64,000 bases of DNA, from positions 4,161 to 68,160 of the forward strand of contig NC_053401.1 in assembly GCF_016859285.1 (NCBI RefSeq), in the 5' to 3' direction. This DNA comes from Xiphias gladius (Eukaryota > Chordata > Actinopteri > Istiophoriformes > Xiphiidae). Both the position numbers and the translations under genes were made by a program. Below are positions 1 through 10,472 of the stretch, piece after piece (positions within the stretch are counted from its first letter, which is position 1; each line of letters starts with the position of its first letter). The notes beneath the pieces were generated by a model. The model was not told the DNA's origin and ran no database searches. It worked only from the letters and a program-made list of their open reading frames with translations.

Positions 1-876
1 GTTTGAAGACAACACCTCTAGTTTCTAAAACCTCTGATCTAAAATCTGAACTCTGGTCCTGGTCTGAGTTTGTGCCACGCCCTGTGATACAGAAACTCAC
101 TTCAGTTTGACACATTTCCAAAACACAAAGTAACGTCTGCGCTCACTTTAACATTAACACCTGTATGGTTATTCTTATTAATTCTTTATTAAACAACATA
201 ATGTTACACTCGTCTGAATCACCGACAGTTTAAACTCACTGTATCTGACTGGAGCAGACTGTTTAATCATCTTTAAGTGTTGTCGGCTGGAAAAAACTGC
301 TGCAGGTAAAAATTAACATTTTTGAATGGAGTTTGATGTAGGCCTGTCCTGACCGTTAACCGGAGATTAACACGGAACAGGTCGCTAACTTTAACTAGTA
401 TGACTAGTCACATGAAGTCAGAGACTAAACTTTGTCGTATCAGTGATATTAGCCATGCTAACATGCTAACAGAGCTAGCAGTGTGCAGCAGACCAGGCCT
501 GCTGAAATCCTCTGAGACTAAAACACAGAACCTCAGTTTGAAACAGAATTTTTTTGTTCTTTAGACAGAAAAACACACTGTAATTAAAACCACAGTGTGT
601 GTTATGAACTTATCATCTGACAGCAGACAGCTAATGTAGCTAACACTAACAGTTAGTGTTTTCATCCATTCATTTAGCTAGCTTATCTTATCTGTGATGC
701 TAACGGGAACCTGCAGCTCCTCTGAGACTGCGCACTTCAGTTCACCTGGTGTTTTTAAATGAGGTAAACAGTTAAAACCCGGTCCTGACAGACGACATTA
801 AAACCCCCTCCGAACCCTCCGTCCTGCACTCCACCGGTTCCCCGCTCCGGTCCCCCGGCCTCTCCCATTTTCTTAC
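1..876 (-). other. tnpo3: tnpo3 intron 1 (part)
   Basis: This is the part of the first intron downstream of the exon 1 donor on the minus strand. It has no coding similarity that I recognise. Ordinary AT-rich sequence; no second exon is visible before the window edge. Confidence 0.7.
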
Positions 877-1165
877 CGATCTCTGGAGCTCTCCGAGCCA
901 CACCGAGGCTCTCTCCTTCCCGGTCGGGTCCGGGTCGTGGTACAGGGCTTGGACCGCCTGGTAGACCAGGGCCAGGCTCGGTTTGCCCCCCTCCATAACT
1001 CGGATCAGAAGCAGGGATAAGATAAGGCAGAAATTTAACCAACACGGCGGATCCGAAAGAGTCCTAAACGGTCTGAGCGTCGACCGCCATCTCGCACAGG
1101 CTTCCCGCGTGCAACCAAGATCCTGTCCCGACTGGAAACACAAGCAGGGACTTTAGTTCCGCTCT
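755..1165 (-). promoter_or_regulatory. tnpo3: tnpo3 CpG-rich promoter / 5' UTR region
   Basis: This is a GC- and CpG-rich island in otherwise AT-rich DNA. It surrounds the first coding exon and extends about 150 bases upstream of the ATG, to about 1160, where composition falls abruptly into a degenerate tandem repeat. A CpG island over exon 1 is usual for a housekeeping importin. No TATA box is evident. The transcription start cannot be placed precisely. Confidence 0.5.
877..996 (-). CDS. tnpo3: Transportin-3, first coding exon (partial gene, runs off left edge)
   Basis: This 40-codon exon encodes the N-terminus of transportin-3, the importin-beta-family receptor that carries SR splicing factors into the nucleus. 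The translation starts [20 protein letters not shown] and continues with [11 protein letters not shown] and WLGELQRS, which matches the start of vertebrate TNPO3 almost residue for residue. The ATG is at 994-996 on the minus strand. The exon ends in TCG followed by a good donor (GTAAGA, 871-876). Exon 2 and everything after it lie to the left of this window. The in-frame codons upstream of the ATG are treated as 5' UTR because family similarity begins at MEGG. In mammals TNPO3 lies close to OPN1SW and CALU, and the neighbours here agree. Recognition is from memory of the family and is strong. Confidence 0.93.
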
Positions 1166-1600
1166 GTCGTGACCGGGTTACTTCATACAGAACTCCCCTC
1201 AAAATACCTTAAATTTAACATCGCTGTGCTTATGGAAAAACACCCAAAAAATCCATTCAGAAATCTTAAATCTAATATGACTGTGTTTGTGGTCAAAAAT
1301 ACAGAACTCTACTCAAAAATATCTTAAAGTTTATATGACCGGGTTTATGCACAAATACACAGAACTTCCACATTTAAACTTTTAAATATGACCCCGTTAA
1401 TGGACAATTACAAAAACCTAATTTAAAAGAATCTCTACCTGACTCATATAGACATATACACAGATCTCCATTTAAAAAATTGAAAAGTTTAATCCCAAAT
1501 TGTTTATAGACAAAGGCACGGAATTTCATTTCAAATATGTTAAAGTGTATCTGACTTTGTTTATGGACAAATACATACAATCGGTAGAATAATTGGAACT
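1165..1600. repeat. Degenerate minisatellite, about 8 units of 51-59 bp, next to the tnpo3 5' end
   Basis: Diverged copies of a unit of the form TGACcgGGTTTATGG-ACAAATACA-CAGAAcTc-AAATcTTAAA follow one another. The TGACC-like landmark recurs near 1169, 1220, 1277, 1336, 1388, 1440, 1492 and 1551. The array begins where the tnpo3 CpG-rich 5' end stops. Unit boundaries are approximate because copies have drifted. No coding potential. Confidence 0.6.
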
Positions 1601-3656
1601 CAGTCTATAAAAATAGTCATGCAGAATACATAACAAAATTGACTGTATCAACATTTTCGACCATTATATCTGCTCAGTCACTGGTGCAGTTTAACAGGTT
1701 AAAACTATTTTTTTTTTACTGGTACACAATGCAGTATGGTGTTTTGGATGTAACTGGGAATGACTCAACAATTTTTGAACAGGGTTTAATGTGTAGCTGC
1801 AGTAAAGGAAGGCCACATAAAACTGTCAGTTATCTAAACGGGGTTTAGTGATGCTTTCTGCACACTGGATGGTTAACTGAATAAAATTTAGAACCTGTAC
1901 AGTGTGAAGAAAAATAGACACCTAACAAAAATTTTGGGTGATAACACAGTTTGTAACATTTACAAGGAATAAAGTATAAAAAAATATAATAAAAACAGTT
2001 TGTCTGTATTTTAACCCTTTAATGTGTCTACTTCTCTGAATCACCGTATTATATCAACACTCTTATGAATTATATTATAGTTTTATGTTTTATATCAGCA
2101 GGAGGCAATTGATGCAAAACTAAAGGAAATTTATCACAAAATTTAGAAAGTCATAATTTTATGAGAAATAAAAGATTTAAGGAAAACGGGACATAACAGA
2201 TGAAACGGTGATTGTCAATCTGAGGTTAAGAAGCCAGGCGAGGTCCTTCACAGAGTTTAGGTGGTCTTCAGTAAAAAGTCAGTTTCTAATAAGTTCATAT
2301 TTATATTAACTTAGTCTTAATTAATGACAAACCCTCTGATATAGTGTTTTCCAACCAGCTAAAAATAAAAATGTATTTCTGTTAAACATCAAAAAGTTTA
2401 TTTTTCTGACTTTTCTATAGTTTTCCCTCCTTCAAGTGAAACTCTGCATGATTTCATCAGTTCATTCCAATAAAAAAACAAATTACATCTAAGAAGTCAA
2501 ACTGTCCACAGTGATGTGATAATCTGAGGAGTCACTTTTAATCATTAGTTTGTTTTAAAAGTCAGATGACAAACATGTTGAAACCCACTGATCAAATAGA
2601 AAGAATAAATCATGCTAACTGGAACTTTTTCTTAAAACAACTTTATTCTGATAAACATTTATATCTCAGTGTATTGGTTTATTAAGACAGTCATTATTTT
2701 TAAATAAAAAGGTGACTACTTTAATTCAAATGAACATTTGAACCTTTAGTTATGAAATTAAGTGAAAGTTAAGTTAAACAAGCAGGTTACTGTTTTCATT
2801 AATAAATAATTATTATATATGTAAGAAAATGGACAAAATGTATTTAAATGAATTTTAATTACTAAAGCCTCTCTGAATCAACCCCTCAATAAATCCTCTA
2901 CAAAATCTTTACATACTAACACTAATATCTCAAGTTATTGCATTGTAATGAATAATTAATCTGTAATGAAGAAATGAATGACATCCATCCTGTAATGTCT
3001 ATATATGTGGCTCTTTCAACCTAAAGTTTCAATTAAAGTTCACTGATTCTCCATAAAGATTACATTTACACAGACAAAACAAGTTTCTTGTTCAGACAGT
3101 TTTTATGTTTTATTGTGGTTTATTTAAGATTAAAGAACTTATCATCTTGGTCTGCCTCTGACAGCTGCGTGCTGGTCCTTTACCTGTCCACCTGGAAACG
3201 CCTGACACCTGTGTGTAATGCTACATGATTTTTTTCAAAACAAAACAAAACTGAAAAAGAACAAGAACAATGAAAGGAAAATACTAAATCTAATTTAAAC
3301 TGAATAAATTAAATTCTGAAAACAACCATGATTCCACACAGTCTGGTTAAAAAAATCAGGAAATCAGAGTTTTTCACAATAAAACTCATGAAAGTCTGAA
3401 TTCACTCACAGCTTTGTATATATACTCTCCAATCAGAGGTAAAATAAATCATTAATATCATCGTACAAAACTGTGATCTGTTGGGGAGTTTTAATGTGAA
3501 AAAGTCTTTAAGAGTAAACTCATAATAGAGTATTTAAGTTTTATTCATTTTGCGTTTCAGGCTGCAGTGAATCACCTCCAAACTGAGGTCGTATCATACC
3601 CATGCTTCATCCAACTCACAGCCTGGTTATGATACAGCCTAAGCTCTGAAGATAAG

Positions 3657-3679
3657 TAATCGATTAAGATTATCGATTA
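3657..3679. promoter_or_regulatory. Paired homeodomain-type palindromes (TAATCGATTA and TTATCGATTA)
   Basis: A perfect 10-bp palindrome TAATCGATTA (3657-3666) is followed after 3 bases by a near copy, TTATCGATTA (3670-3679). TAAT-NN-ATTA is the two-base-spaced site bound cooperatively by paired-class homeodomain dimers. More TAAT/ATTA cores follow at 3700-3720. The site is about 3.4 kb upstream of the cone opsin start. A role as an opsin or tnpo3 enhancer is inference only. Confidence 0.3.
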
Positions 3680-4359
3680 GGCTTTGAAGGTGGAGGATCA
3701 ATTAAATTAATCAATTATAATCTTTTAGACCAAAACATCATAGTAAACGCGCCAACTGTCTTCTCATGTGTCAGAGGTGCAGGGAGAAAAGGAGAAAGTG
3801 AATGATAAACAGAAAACAAAGTAAAGACAAGTTTCTCCTAAAAGTTACAGAAATTATCAAATAATTTTGATTCATCATCAGCAGATAATGTCTTTACGTT
3901 GTAGACAAATTCAACATTTGAACAAAAGAAATCTGAAAAAATCGTACAAACGCAATGAGTTTAAATCAATTTTAAAGGGTACCTTTGTATCTTCAGGTTT
4001 GACCCCCGATCCTGGGAAGATGAAGTGAAGGAGTGAAGGAGCAGAGGAGGGCTTCGAAAAAAGGGGGGGGATTTACGCCTTTATCCTCGTCTTTCTCAGA
4101 TTAACCCTTCGTCATTTCAGACCAGTTTAGACCAGTTTAGTTGATGTTATGGAGTCTTTATGTCTCTAATCTGATTTTGTGATGATGTTTGGAGGATTTG
4201 CAGGGTTGAGGAGGATGACCAGCTCAGGTAAATCTGAAACATCCGGATTAAATCTGAAGTCACACGGAGAGAAAACTAAAAGGATTATTATTGGATTTTT
4301 ATCTGTCGAGCACCTGCTGCTCTCAGACACTGACCTTGGTTACAAATAAGGGTGGGTTA

Positions 4360-4575
4360 GACTTTATCGTACTGTTAGATAATGCAGTTTGTACTATGCT
4401 ATACTGTAAAATGCTGCAGTTTATACTACATTATACTATTAAATACTGTAATTTATACTTTATTATAACCTAGTGTCAAATACTGCTGCTTTAACTTTTA
4501 TTATAGCCTACTATTAAATACTGCAGTTTATAAGACATTATACTGTTAAATACTGCAGTTTATTCCTTATTTTAC
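4360..4575. repeat. Degenerate tandem repeat with TTAAATACTGCAGTTTATA core
   Basis: The core ACTGTTAAATACTGCAGTTTATA and variants recurs about five times with irregular spacing, for example near 4370, 4405, 4435, 4515 and 4545. It is probably an old minisatellite; the unit length has drifted. No coding potential. Confidence 0.5.
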
Positions 4576-6968
4576 AGTTCATCACGTGTAAAACTGAAAT
4601 GGAATAAATAACATCTTAATTCTGAATATAACTGTAGAAATGTCATATAAGATACTGACGGGGAAAATGTTTCTGTCTCTTCTTCGTCACAATAAGAACT
4701 CTTGAGTTCATCATCAGCTGTTCTGAACTGTGTTTGAATTTTATGGGGAATGTTTCCATCTTATCTGTTTCTGTGATTCAGTTTATTGTTAAAATAAAAC
4801 ATAACAAACTGTTACAACTGTTAAAAAGATCAGAAGTTCTTTGAACAGAAAGTCAGCATGACTTTGGTTGGATAATTTTTTCTCTTCAGTTTCAGTATTT
4901 TTTTAACATGTTTATGACGTGGAAAATCATATACATGTGAATGTTTCACATGTAGGCAGACAACTGGTTTTAGACATTTCACATCTCATACAATAAATGC
5001 TTCAGAACAAAGACCCCTTGTGTTTAACCTTTGTGTTAAGAATCATCAATATAATTTCAGATTTCAATAAACACAAGGAAAAATTATAATAAAGTTTTTA
5101 TACATCAGAAAAGGTTTTTGATAAAAACAAAAGTCAAGTTCATCAGAATTTTATATTTCATAGACTGGGTACAAGACACAGTTAATCCAAAAGTTTATTA
5201 AAAAAGAAAAACATTAAGACGATGAAAAATGTTGCAAAACATAAAGAGATCTCCTGTCAAAAGAGACTTAACTTAATGATTTTATTCTGTATTTTCAAGA
5301 ATCTCAGAAGTAACAGAACAAGTCGAAATACTGAAGTAATTGTTATGGAACTTAATAATAAGAATAAGAATATTTCTTCCTAGCACTCAAAAAAAAGTTT
5401 ATTCAAATAAAGCGTAAAGACAAAGACAGAAATAAAAGAATTAAAATAAAAAACATAAAAATTATACTTAAAATTATGAAAGTAAAAATTTATAGTAATA
5501 ACTTATATAATAGAAAATATTTTACACTTTACAGTTTGTTTTATAACTGGTTTCATTATTTAATATAAATACATGAATAAGTACCAATGTTGATTCATTC
5601 ATAAATTTACAAACAGGCAGAAAATAAACAAGCTCTGCAGTGAGTCTGTATTGAGTTTAAAATGTGTAAATAATGACATAAAGTACTGTTTAATCCTTTA
5701 ATCACCTGGTTAATTAAATGTTTACAAAGGTTTCATTTAGTTGTTCAAAGGTTAAACTGTTAAACATGTAAACCACCGGCAGGATTCAATCATGTGTTTT
5801 GTTAAGAGTTAGTTAGTTAGTTAGATAAGTAAGTTGTTAGAGGGTTAACTGTAAAATGGAGATTGGATCAATCATTGATAATCCACAATTTATTACTGAC
5901 TATTGATTGTTTTTAAGCTCTCGTCATGTCACCTTTAGAAGTGTCCCTCCCCCTAGGCAGGACATTGAGAAAACCACATGTTCAAAACATGTTCTGTTAA
6001 TTCAACATCCACTCATTTTTTTTAACACATAAGAAAATAAAAGAACAGAGTTTCTTTACACAGAAAATCTTATTTTTTCCCAAGCACCATAATAATTTCT
6101 GCTCAGGAAGACAAAATTAAATCTCTACATTTTTTTGTTTTTTCTCTTTTTGAGTAACAAAAACAATTTTTGGTTCAGACAAAGTAAATAAATATCAAAA
6201 GAAACCGAGTTCATCAAAATTAAAACAGAGAAGTTTATTGACAAAATATACTGTTAAAAATTAACATTTTTATGAGCAATAGTGAAAAAAAGGGTTATTT
6301 AACTAAAGCAATAATATAATGTTAAACTCTCTTGTGTTTGTTTGTTTTTTTGTTTGTTTTATTTTACACTTTCTGGCTCTCTTTCACATTAACACACAGC
6401 AAAGAAACATACTTCTGTCCTATAAATGAATTAATTTAATTTGTCTCATATGATATAGGTTTTCTATTTGAAACACATTTATTTAATAAAACCACACATT
6501 TAATATATTTTTATTTAATTCATAATTTCCCTACAAATAAATCACATTGCCATGATGTTAATTACAGTTTTTGACATTAACTTTGTATTTTTTGTATTGT
6601 TCACTGAGAGGAATTACAGCTGTCATATTTGTATTATTACTACAAATTTGTACGGGTAATATGATAGCATCGCACTTTTCATCAGATTTAGCTCAGGTTT
6701 TGGTGGATACAGTCAAAAAACTTTTGTTTTTCTTTGTGTTTTAATTTCACCAAGCCACACAAACACTGCTGCTGTTCTCGTATTTCAGAAAAAATCACTA
6801 CATTCACACATTTATACACATCAACTCTGGGTGTTTTTATATTTAAACAATATAAAAACAGACGTTCTGGTTGATCTCTGTGTGTTTTGACAGTGACTGT
6901 TCTGCCTGTAATCAGATTAACGTGTCATGCAGAAAACGACAACAGACAGAAGGGAAATGTGATAATGT

Positions 6969-7037
6969 TAATCCTAAAACTTTCGAAAACCCTGGCAGCT
7001 AAATCTTTGGTGTAAGTGGTTTATGAGGGTATATAAA
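6969..7037 (+). promoter_or_regulatory. opn1sw1: opn1sw1 core promoter: CRX/OTX-type site and TATA box
   Basis: TATAAA at 7032-7037 lies 43 bases upstream of the opsin ATG (7080), implying a very short 5' UTR. TAATCC at 6969-6974, the core bound by CRX/OTX photoreceptor homeodomain factors, lies about 60 bases upstream of the TATA box. TATA-containing promoters with nearby CRX/OTX sites are usual for cone opsin genes. The sites are seen directly; function is inferred from the family. Confidence 0.6.
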
Positions 7038-7079
7038 GAGACTGAAGTCTTCAAGTGTGGTAGAAAGCTCAGGGTCACA

Positions 7080-9317
7080 ATGGGGAAATATTTCCACCTG
7101 TATGAGAACATTTCTAAGGTGAGTCCCTTTGAGGGGCCCCAATATTACCTGGCCCCTCAGTGGGCCTTTCACCTGCAAACCGTCTTTATGGGCCTCGTCC
7201 TTTTTGCTGGAACTCCTTTAAACTTTATCGTTCTACTTGTGACGCTCAAGTACAAGAAGCTCCGAGTCCCTCTCAACTACATCCTCGTCAATATCTCCTT
7301 GGCAGGATTCATCTTCGTCGTTTTTTCCGTCAGCCAGGTGTTCGTCGCCACCATGAAGGGTTGGTACTTCCTGGGTCACACTTTGTGTGCTATGGAGGCT
7401 GCCATGGGTTCGATAGCAGGTAATTAAAATCAACAGAGTTTTATTTTAGTTTTATTTCATCTTAGCAGCAGGTAGATAAACAGAATACGGGTGTTATATC
7501 AGACCATGTGTGCTTCAGATTCTGCCATGGGACTGATAGCAGGTACATGTGAACTCTGTGGTAGTTTTGTTTTATCTCAGAAGGTGGTAAACACAATGAA
7601 TTACAGATGATTGTCAGTACTACTCCTCACTCTGTTGATTTAATGTTTCTTTCTCTTGTCAAATATGAACTCAGGTCTGGTGACGTCCTGGTCTTTGGCC
7701 GTCCTGTCTTTTGAGAGATACCTCGTCATTTGTAAACCATTTGGAGCCTTTAAATTCAGCAGTAATCACGCTCTGGCTGCTGTCGTCTTCACCTGGTTCA
7801 TGGGTATCAGCTGTGCCATCCCACCTTTCTTTGGTTGGAGCAGGTAACAACCCTGAGTTAGAGGTCACCACAGTCTGATATATTTAACATGAACCACCTG
7901 AAAGTGTCATGTTGTTATTTTCAGGTACATCCCTGAGGGTCTGGGCTGCTCCTGTGGGCCTGACTGGTACACTCACAACGAGGAATTTAACTGCAGCAGC
8001 TACACAAACTTCCTGATGGTGACCTGCTTCATCTCTCCGCTATCCATCATCATCTTCTCCTACTCCCAGTTACTGAGCGCCCTAAGAGCTGTGAGTTTAA
8101 AGATGATAAATCAATCAATCAATCAATCAATTAATCATCTTCTCTTATTCTCAGTTACTGAGCACTTTGAGAGCACTTTCAGTCCAGAGGAGAGAAGATC
8201 TGACCTGATCAACATGTTGATTCGTCTGAGTCTCCTTCAGTTATTACTGTGAGCTCATAGCGTGGTTTACCCTGGGTTTCACCTCTCAGGCTATAAACAG
8301 ACTGACCTGCAATATTGGTAGAGGTTGTTGGGGTGTGCACAGCCTGAAGGAAATACCCGCAAACACCACTCAGTGCTGCAAAAGTACAATCTATTGTGCA
8401 TGTTTTTCAGATAAAAAAAATTTAATTTGTATTTTTAGTTAGAGATAATAGTCTCTGAATAGACACCTGAACAGAACATCAGTAAAAAAAATAAATCAGT
8501 AAAGCGCAGAGCTCTTTAGTACTTAATAATGATGCAAATACACCATGATTTTATCATTGCTGGCACGAAAACTAAACATGAATTTATGTAGAAGCACTGC
8601 ATTAACAATACAGCAGATTTAACGTAGAACATTTTGTTTAATGTTGAACTTTTCGTTGTTTCTTGTGTTCAGGTTGCAGCCCAGCAGACTGAGTCAGTCT
8701 CCACCCAGAAGGCGGAGAAGGAAGTATCAAGGATGATTATCGTGATGGTGGGTTCCTTCATCACCTGTTATGGTCCGTATGCTCTCGCTGCTCTTTACTT
8801 CGCCTACTCTTCAGATGAAAACAAAGATTATCGACTTGTCACTATCCCGGCTTTTTTCTCCAAGAGCTCATGTGTCTACAACCCACTCATCTACGCCTTC
8901 ATGAACAAACAGGTGAGAAAATAACCTTAACCTTAACAGGTGAGCATGGTCAAGCCTTACCTCAACAAACAGGCTATGGTTAACCCTAACACTCACAGGT
9001 GACAGACAGTTGAACAGATAGCAGACAGGTGAGCAGATAGCAGACAGGTGAACAGGTAACAGACAGGTGAAAAGATAGCAGACAGGTATACAGGTCACAG
9101 ACAGGTGACCGGATAATTGACACGTGAACAGCTGAACAGCTAACAGAAAGATTTGATCTCATTAAATAAAGGTTTTAATAAAATCCTGATTATTGTTGTT
9201 TTTCTTTCTCTTTAGTTTAACGCTTGCATAATGGAAACAGTCTTTGGAAAGAAAATGGATGAATCATCTGAAGTTTCTTCAAAGACAGAAACATCTTCAG
9301 TTTCCACAGTTTCTTAA
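7080..9317 (+). CDS. opn1sw1: SWS1 (ultraviolet-type) cone opsin, complete, 5 exons, 338 aa
   Basis: Exons are 7080-7419, 7675-7843, 7925-8090, 8673-8912 and 9216-9317, all GT-AG with phases that join cleanly; TAA is at 9315-9317. The product is a seven-helix Gt-coupled visual pigment of short-wavelength cones. Key residues (bovine numbering, seven more than this protein in the N-terminal half): Glu113 counterion (residue 106), retinal-binding Lys296 in SKSS of exon 4, Cys110 and Cys187 for the disulfide, and an N-glycosylation sequon NIS near the N-terminus. Residue 86 is Phe (residue 79, in AGFIF). Phe86 is the state of UV-sensitive SWS1 pigments. The C-terminus is Ser/Thr-rich, as expected for rhodopsin-kinase targets. 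The start at 7080 was chosen because [20 protein letters not shown] matches fish SWS1 and the upstream in-frame Met (7023) precedes the TATA box. Confidence 0.97.
7507..7544 (+). repeat. Intron 1 copy of the opsin exon 1 / donor junction
   Basis: 38 bases here match 7384-7421, the last coding bases of exon 1 plus the donor GT, at about 30 of 38 positions. The strongest blocks are CTGCCATGGG and GATAGCAGGT. The copy keeps a CAG|GT donor-like end. It lies 123 bases downstream of the original, inside intron 1. Confidence 0.75.
8107..8133 (+). repeat. (AATC)n microsatellite in opsin intron 3
   Basis: A short AATC run directly precedes the intronic copy of the exon 3 end. Confidence 0.8.
8134..8175 (+). 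repeat. Intron 3 copy of the opsin exon 3 / donor junction
   Basis: 42 bases match 8049-8090, the end of exon 3 that encodes part of transmembrane helix 5 ([14 protein letters not shown]), at about 34 of 42 positions. The shared block CAGTTACTGAGC is exact. The copy is 85 bases downstream of the original, just beyond an AATC run. Confidence 0.75.
8935..9150 (+). repeat. Minisatellite in opsin intron 4 built on ACAGGTGA units
   Basis: After the exon 4 donor (AACAAACAG|GTGAG at 8904-8917) the intron holds a near copy of that junction (AACAAACAGG near 8963-8972, then TTAACCCTAAC). An irregular array of GATAGCAGACAGGTGA-type units follows. Many units keep CAG|GTGA, a donor-like string. Confidence 0.7.
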
Positions 9318-9470
9318 TGTTTGGAGCAAAATAGAACTGAAGAGAGATGGCAATTTTCTTTGCAAAAAGACTTACAGGTCGGACTTTGGAGGGAAAACTT
9401 TCTCTGTAAACTCAGAGGAAATGTGCTGAATACATTTCCTCGGATTTATGACAAAACAACGTGTAAATAC

Positions 9471-9476
9471 AATAAA
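9471..9476 (+). terminator. opn1sw1: opn1sw1 polyadenylation signal AATAAA
   Basis: A canonical AATAAA lies 154 bases after the opsin stop codon and is the first good signal downstream. Confidence 0.65.
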
Positions 9477-9770
9477 CTGTTCAACTGTTGCTGTTGATGT
9501 TTATGTTACTATAGAACAACTTTGTTTAGATAAAAGGCAATAACAAAAAAAAATGTAATAAAAATATTATAAGCATTTTTTTGTCCTCTTGCTTTTAGGG
9601 TAGATAGACATGTAATAAGTCTTCTCTCATATCAACACTAAATAAAGTGATGGTAAATATTTTTACGTTTAAGTTGTTTCTCTCTTCAGTAGTCAACTGT
9701 TCAGTAGTGTAGTCTTAAAGGGTATGTTCACAGAAAACAAACATAAACGGTATTTGAATTTTCCATTTTT

Positions 9771-10472
9771 TTTATTGATAAACAGGCTGTAAAAGTGAAG
9801 GTGCATCATGTAATCCAAAATATGAATCACTGACTGTGTCTGCGTGCAAATTCAACACAAACTGGTCTAAATTACTTTTACAGTGATATAAAATGTGGAG
9901 TTACATTTATTTTTAAAACACTCATAACTTCATCTTGTCTCCAGCAACTCTGACTTTTTGATACATTAACTCCGAGTTCTGAACTCTCCGGAGGTTTAGT
10001 CTTTTCTTAAAACCTTAATTTTTTAGATGGCATCATAAAAAGAAGTTAAAAAAACATGAAATCAGTAAACAGTGACATAAATCCTGTGAGGCACCAAAGA
10101 GAGGAGAGATCAGCAAACCTATCACAGCGATAGGAAACTTAAACATTTAACAAGAAAAAGAAAAAAAATACTTCAAACTGATTTTGTGTCATTACCCAGA
10201 GTGAGGAGCAGAAAAAAACAAAGCATGGACAAAATATAAAAAGTCCTAAAAATTGAAATAAAAGGAGTGAAATCTCATATACAGATCAAACTGATGAAGC
10301 TGTTTCATACATCACTGATCATCTGAACATAACAGAAGTCTCAAAATTTTAAACTTTCTGAATGTAGACACATCAAATTAATAAAAACTTTTGTCTTCTG
10401 TTGGTTTCAAAAATAAATTATTCTTCAAAAACAGTAAAATAGTGTATTCTATCTAAAAAATCAGCTACAGCT
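9771..10472 (-). other. calua: calua 3' UTR with AATAAA at 9771-9776
   Basis: Non-coding sequence follows the calumenin stop codon. The first strong polyadenylation signal on the minus strand is TTTATT at 9771-9776 (AATAAA in transcript sense), giving a 3' UTR of about 700 bases. It is convergent with the opsin poly(A) signal about 300 bases to the left. Confidence 0.5.

Larger units (their letters stand above)
1601..6900. other. Intergenic, tnpo3 to opn1sw1
   Basis: About 5.3 kb of AT-rich DNA with no credible gene. The short open frames here are isolated, lack splice partners and resemble nothing known to me. Visible structure consists of a degenerate tandem repeat at 4360-4575, a (TTAG)n run near 5807 and a homeodomain-type palindrome pair at 3657-3679. 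Cis-regulatory elements for the opsin are likely to be in this interval but cannot be delimited by eye. Confidence 0.6.

Noticed and set aside
7023-7079. Upstream in-frame Met giving a 19-residue longer opsin
   Set aside because: It lies before the TATA box and the extension has no counterpart in SWS1 opsins; the ATG at 7080 fits the family.
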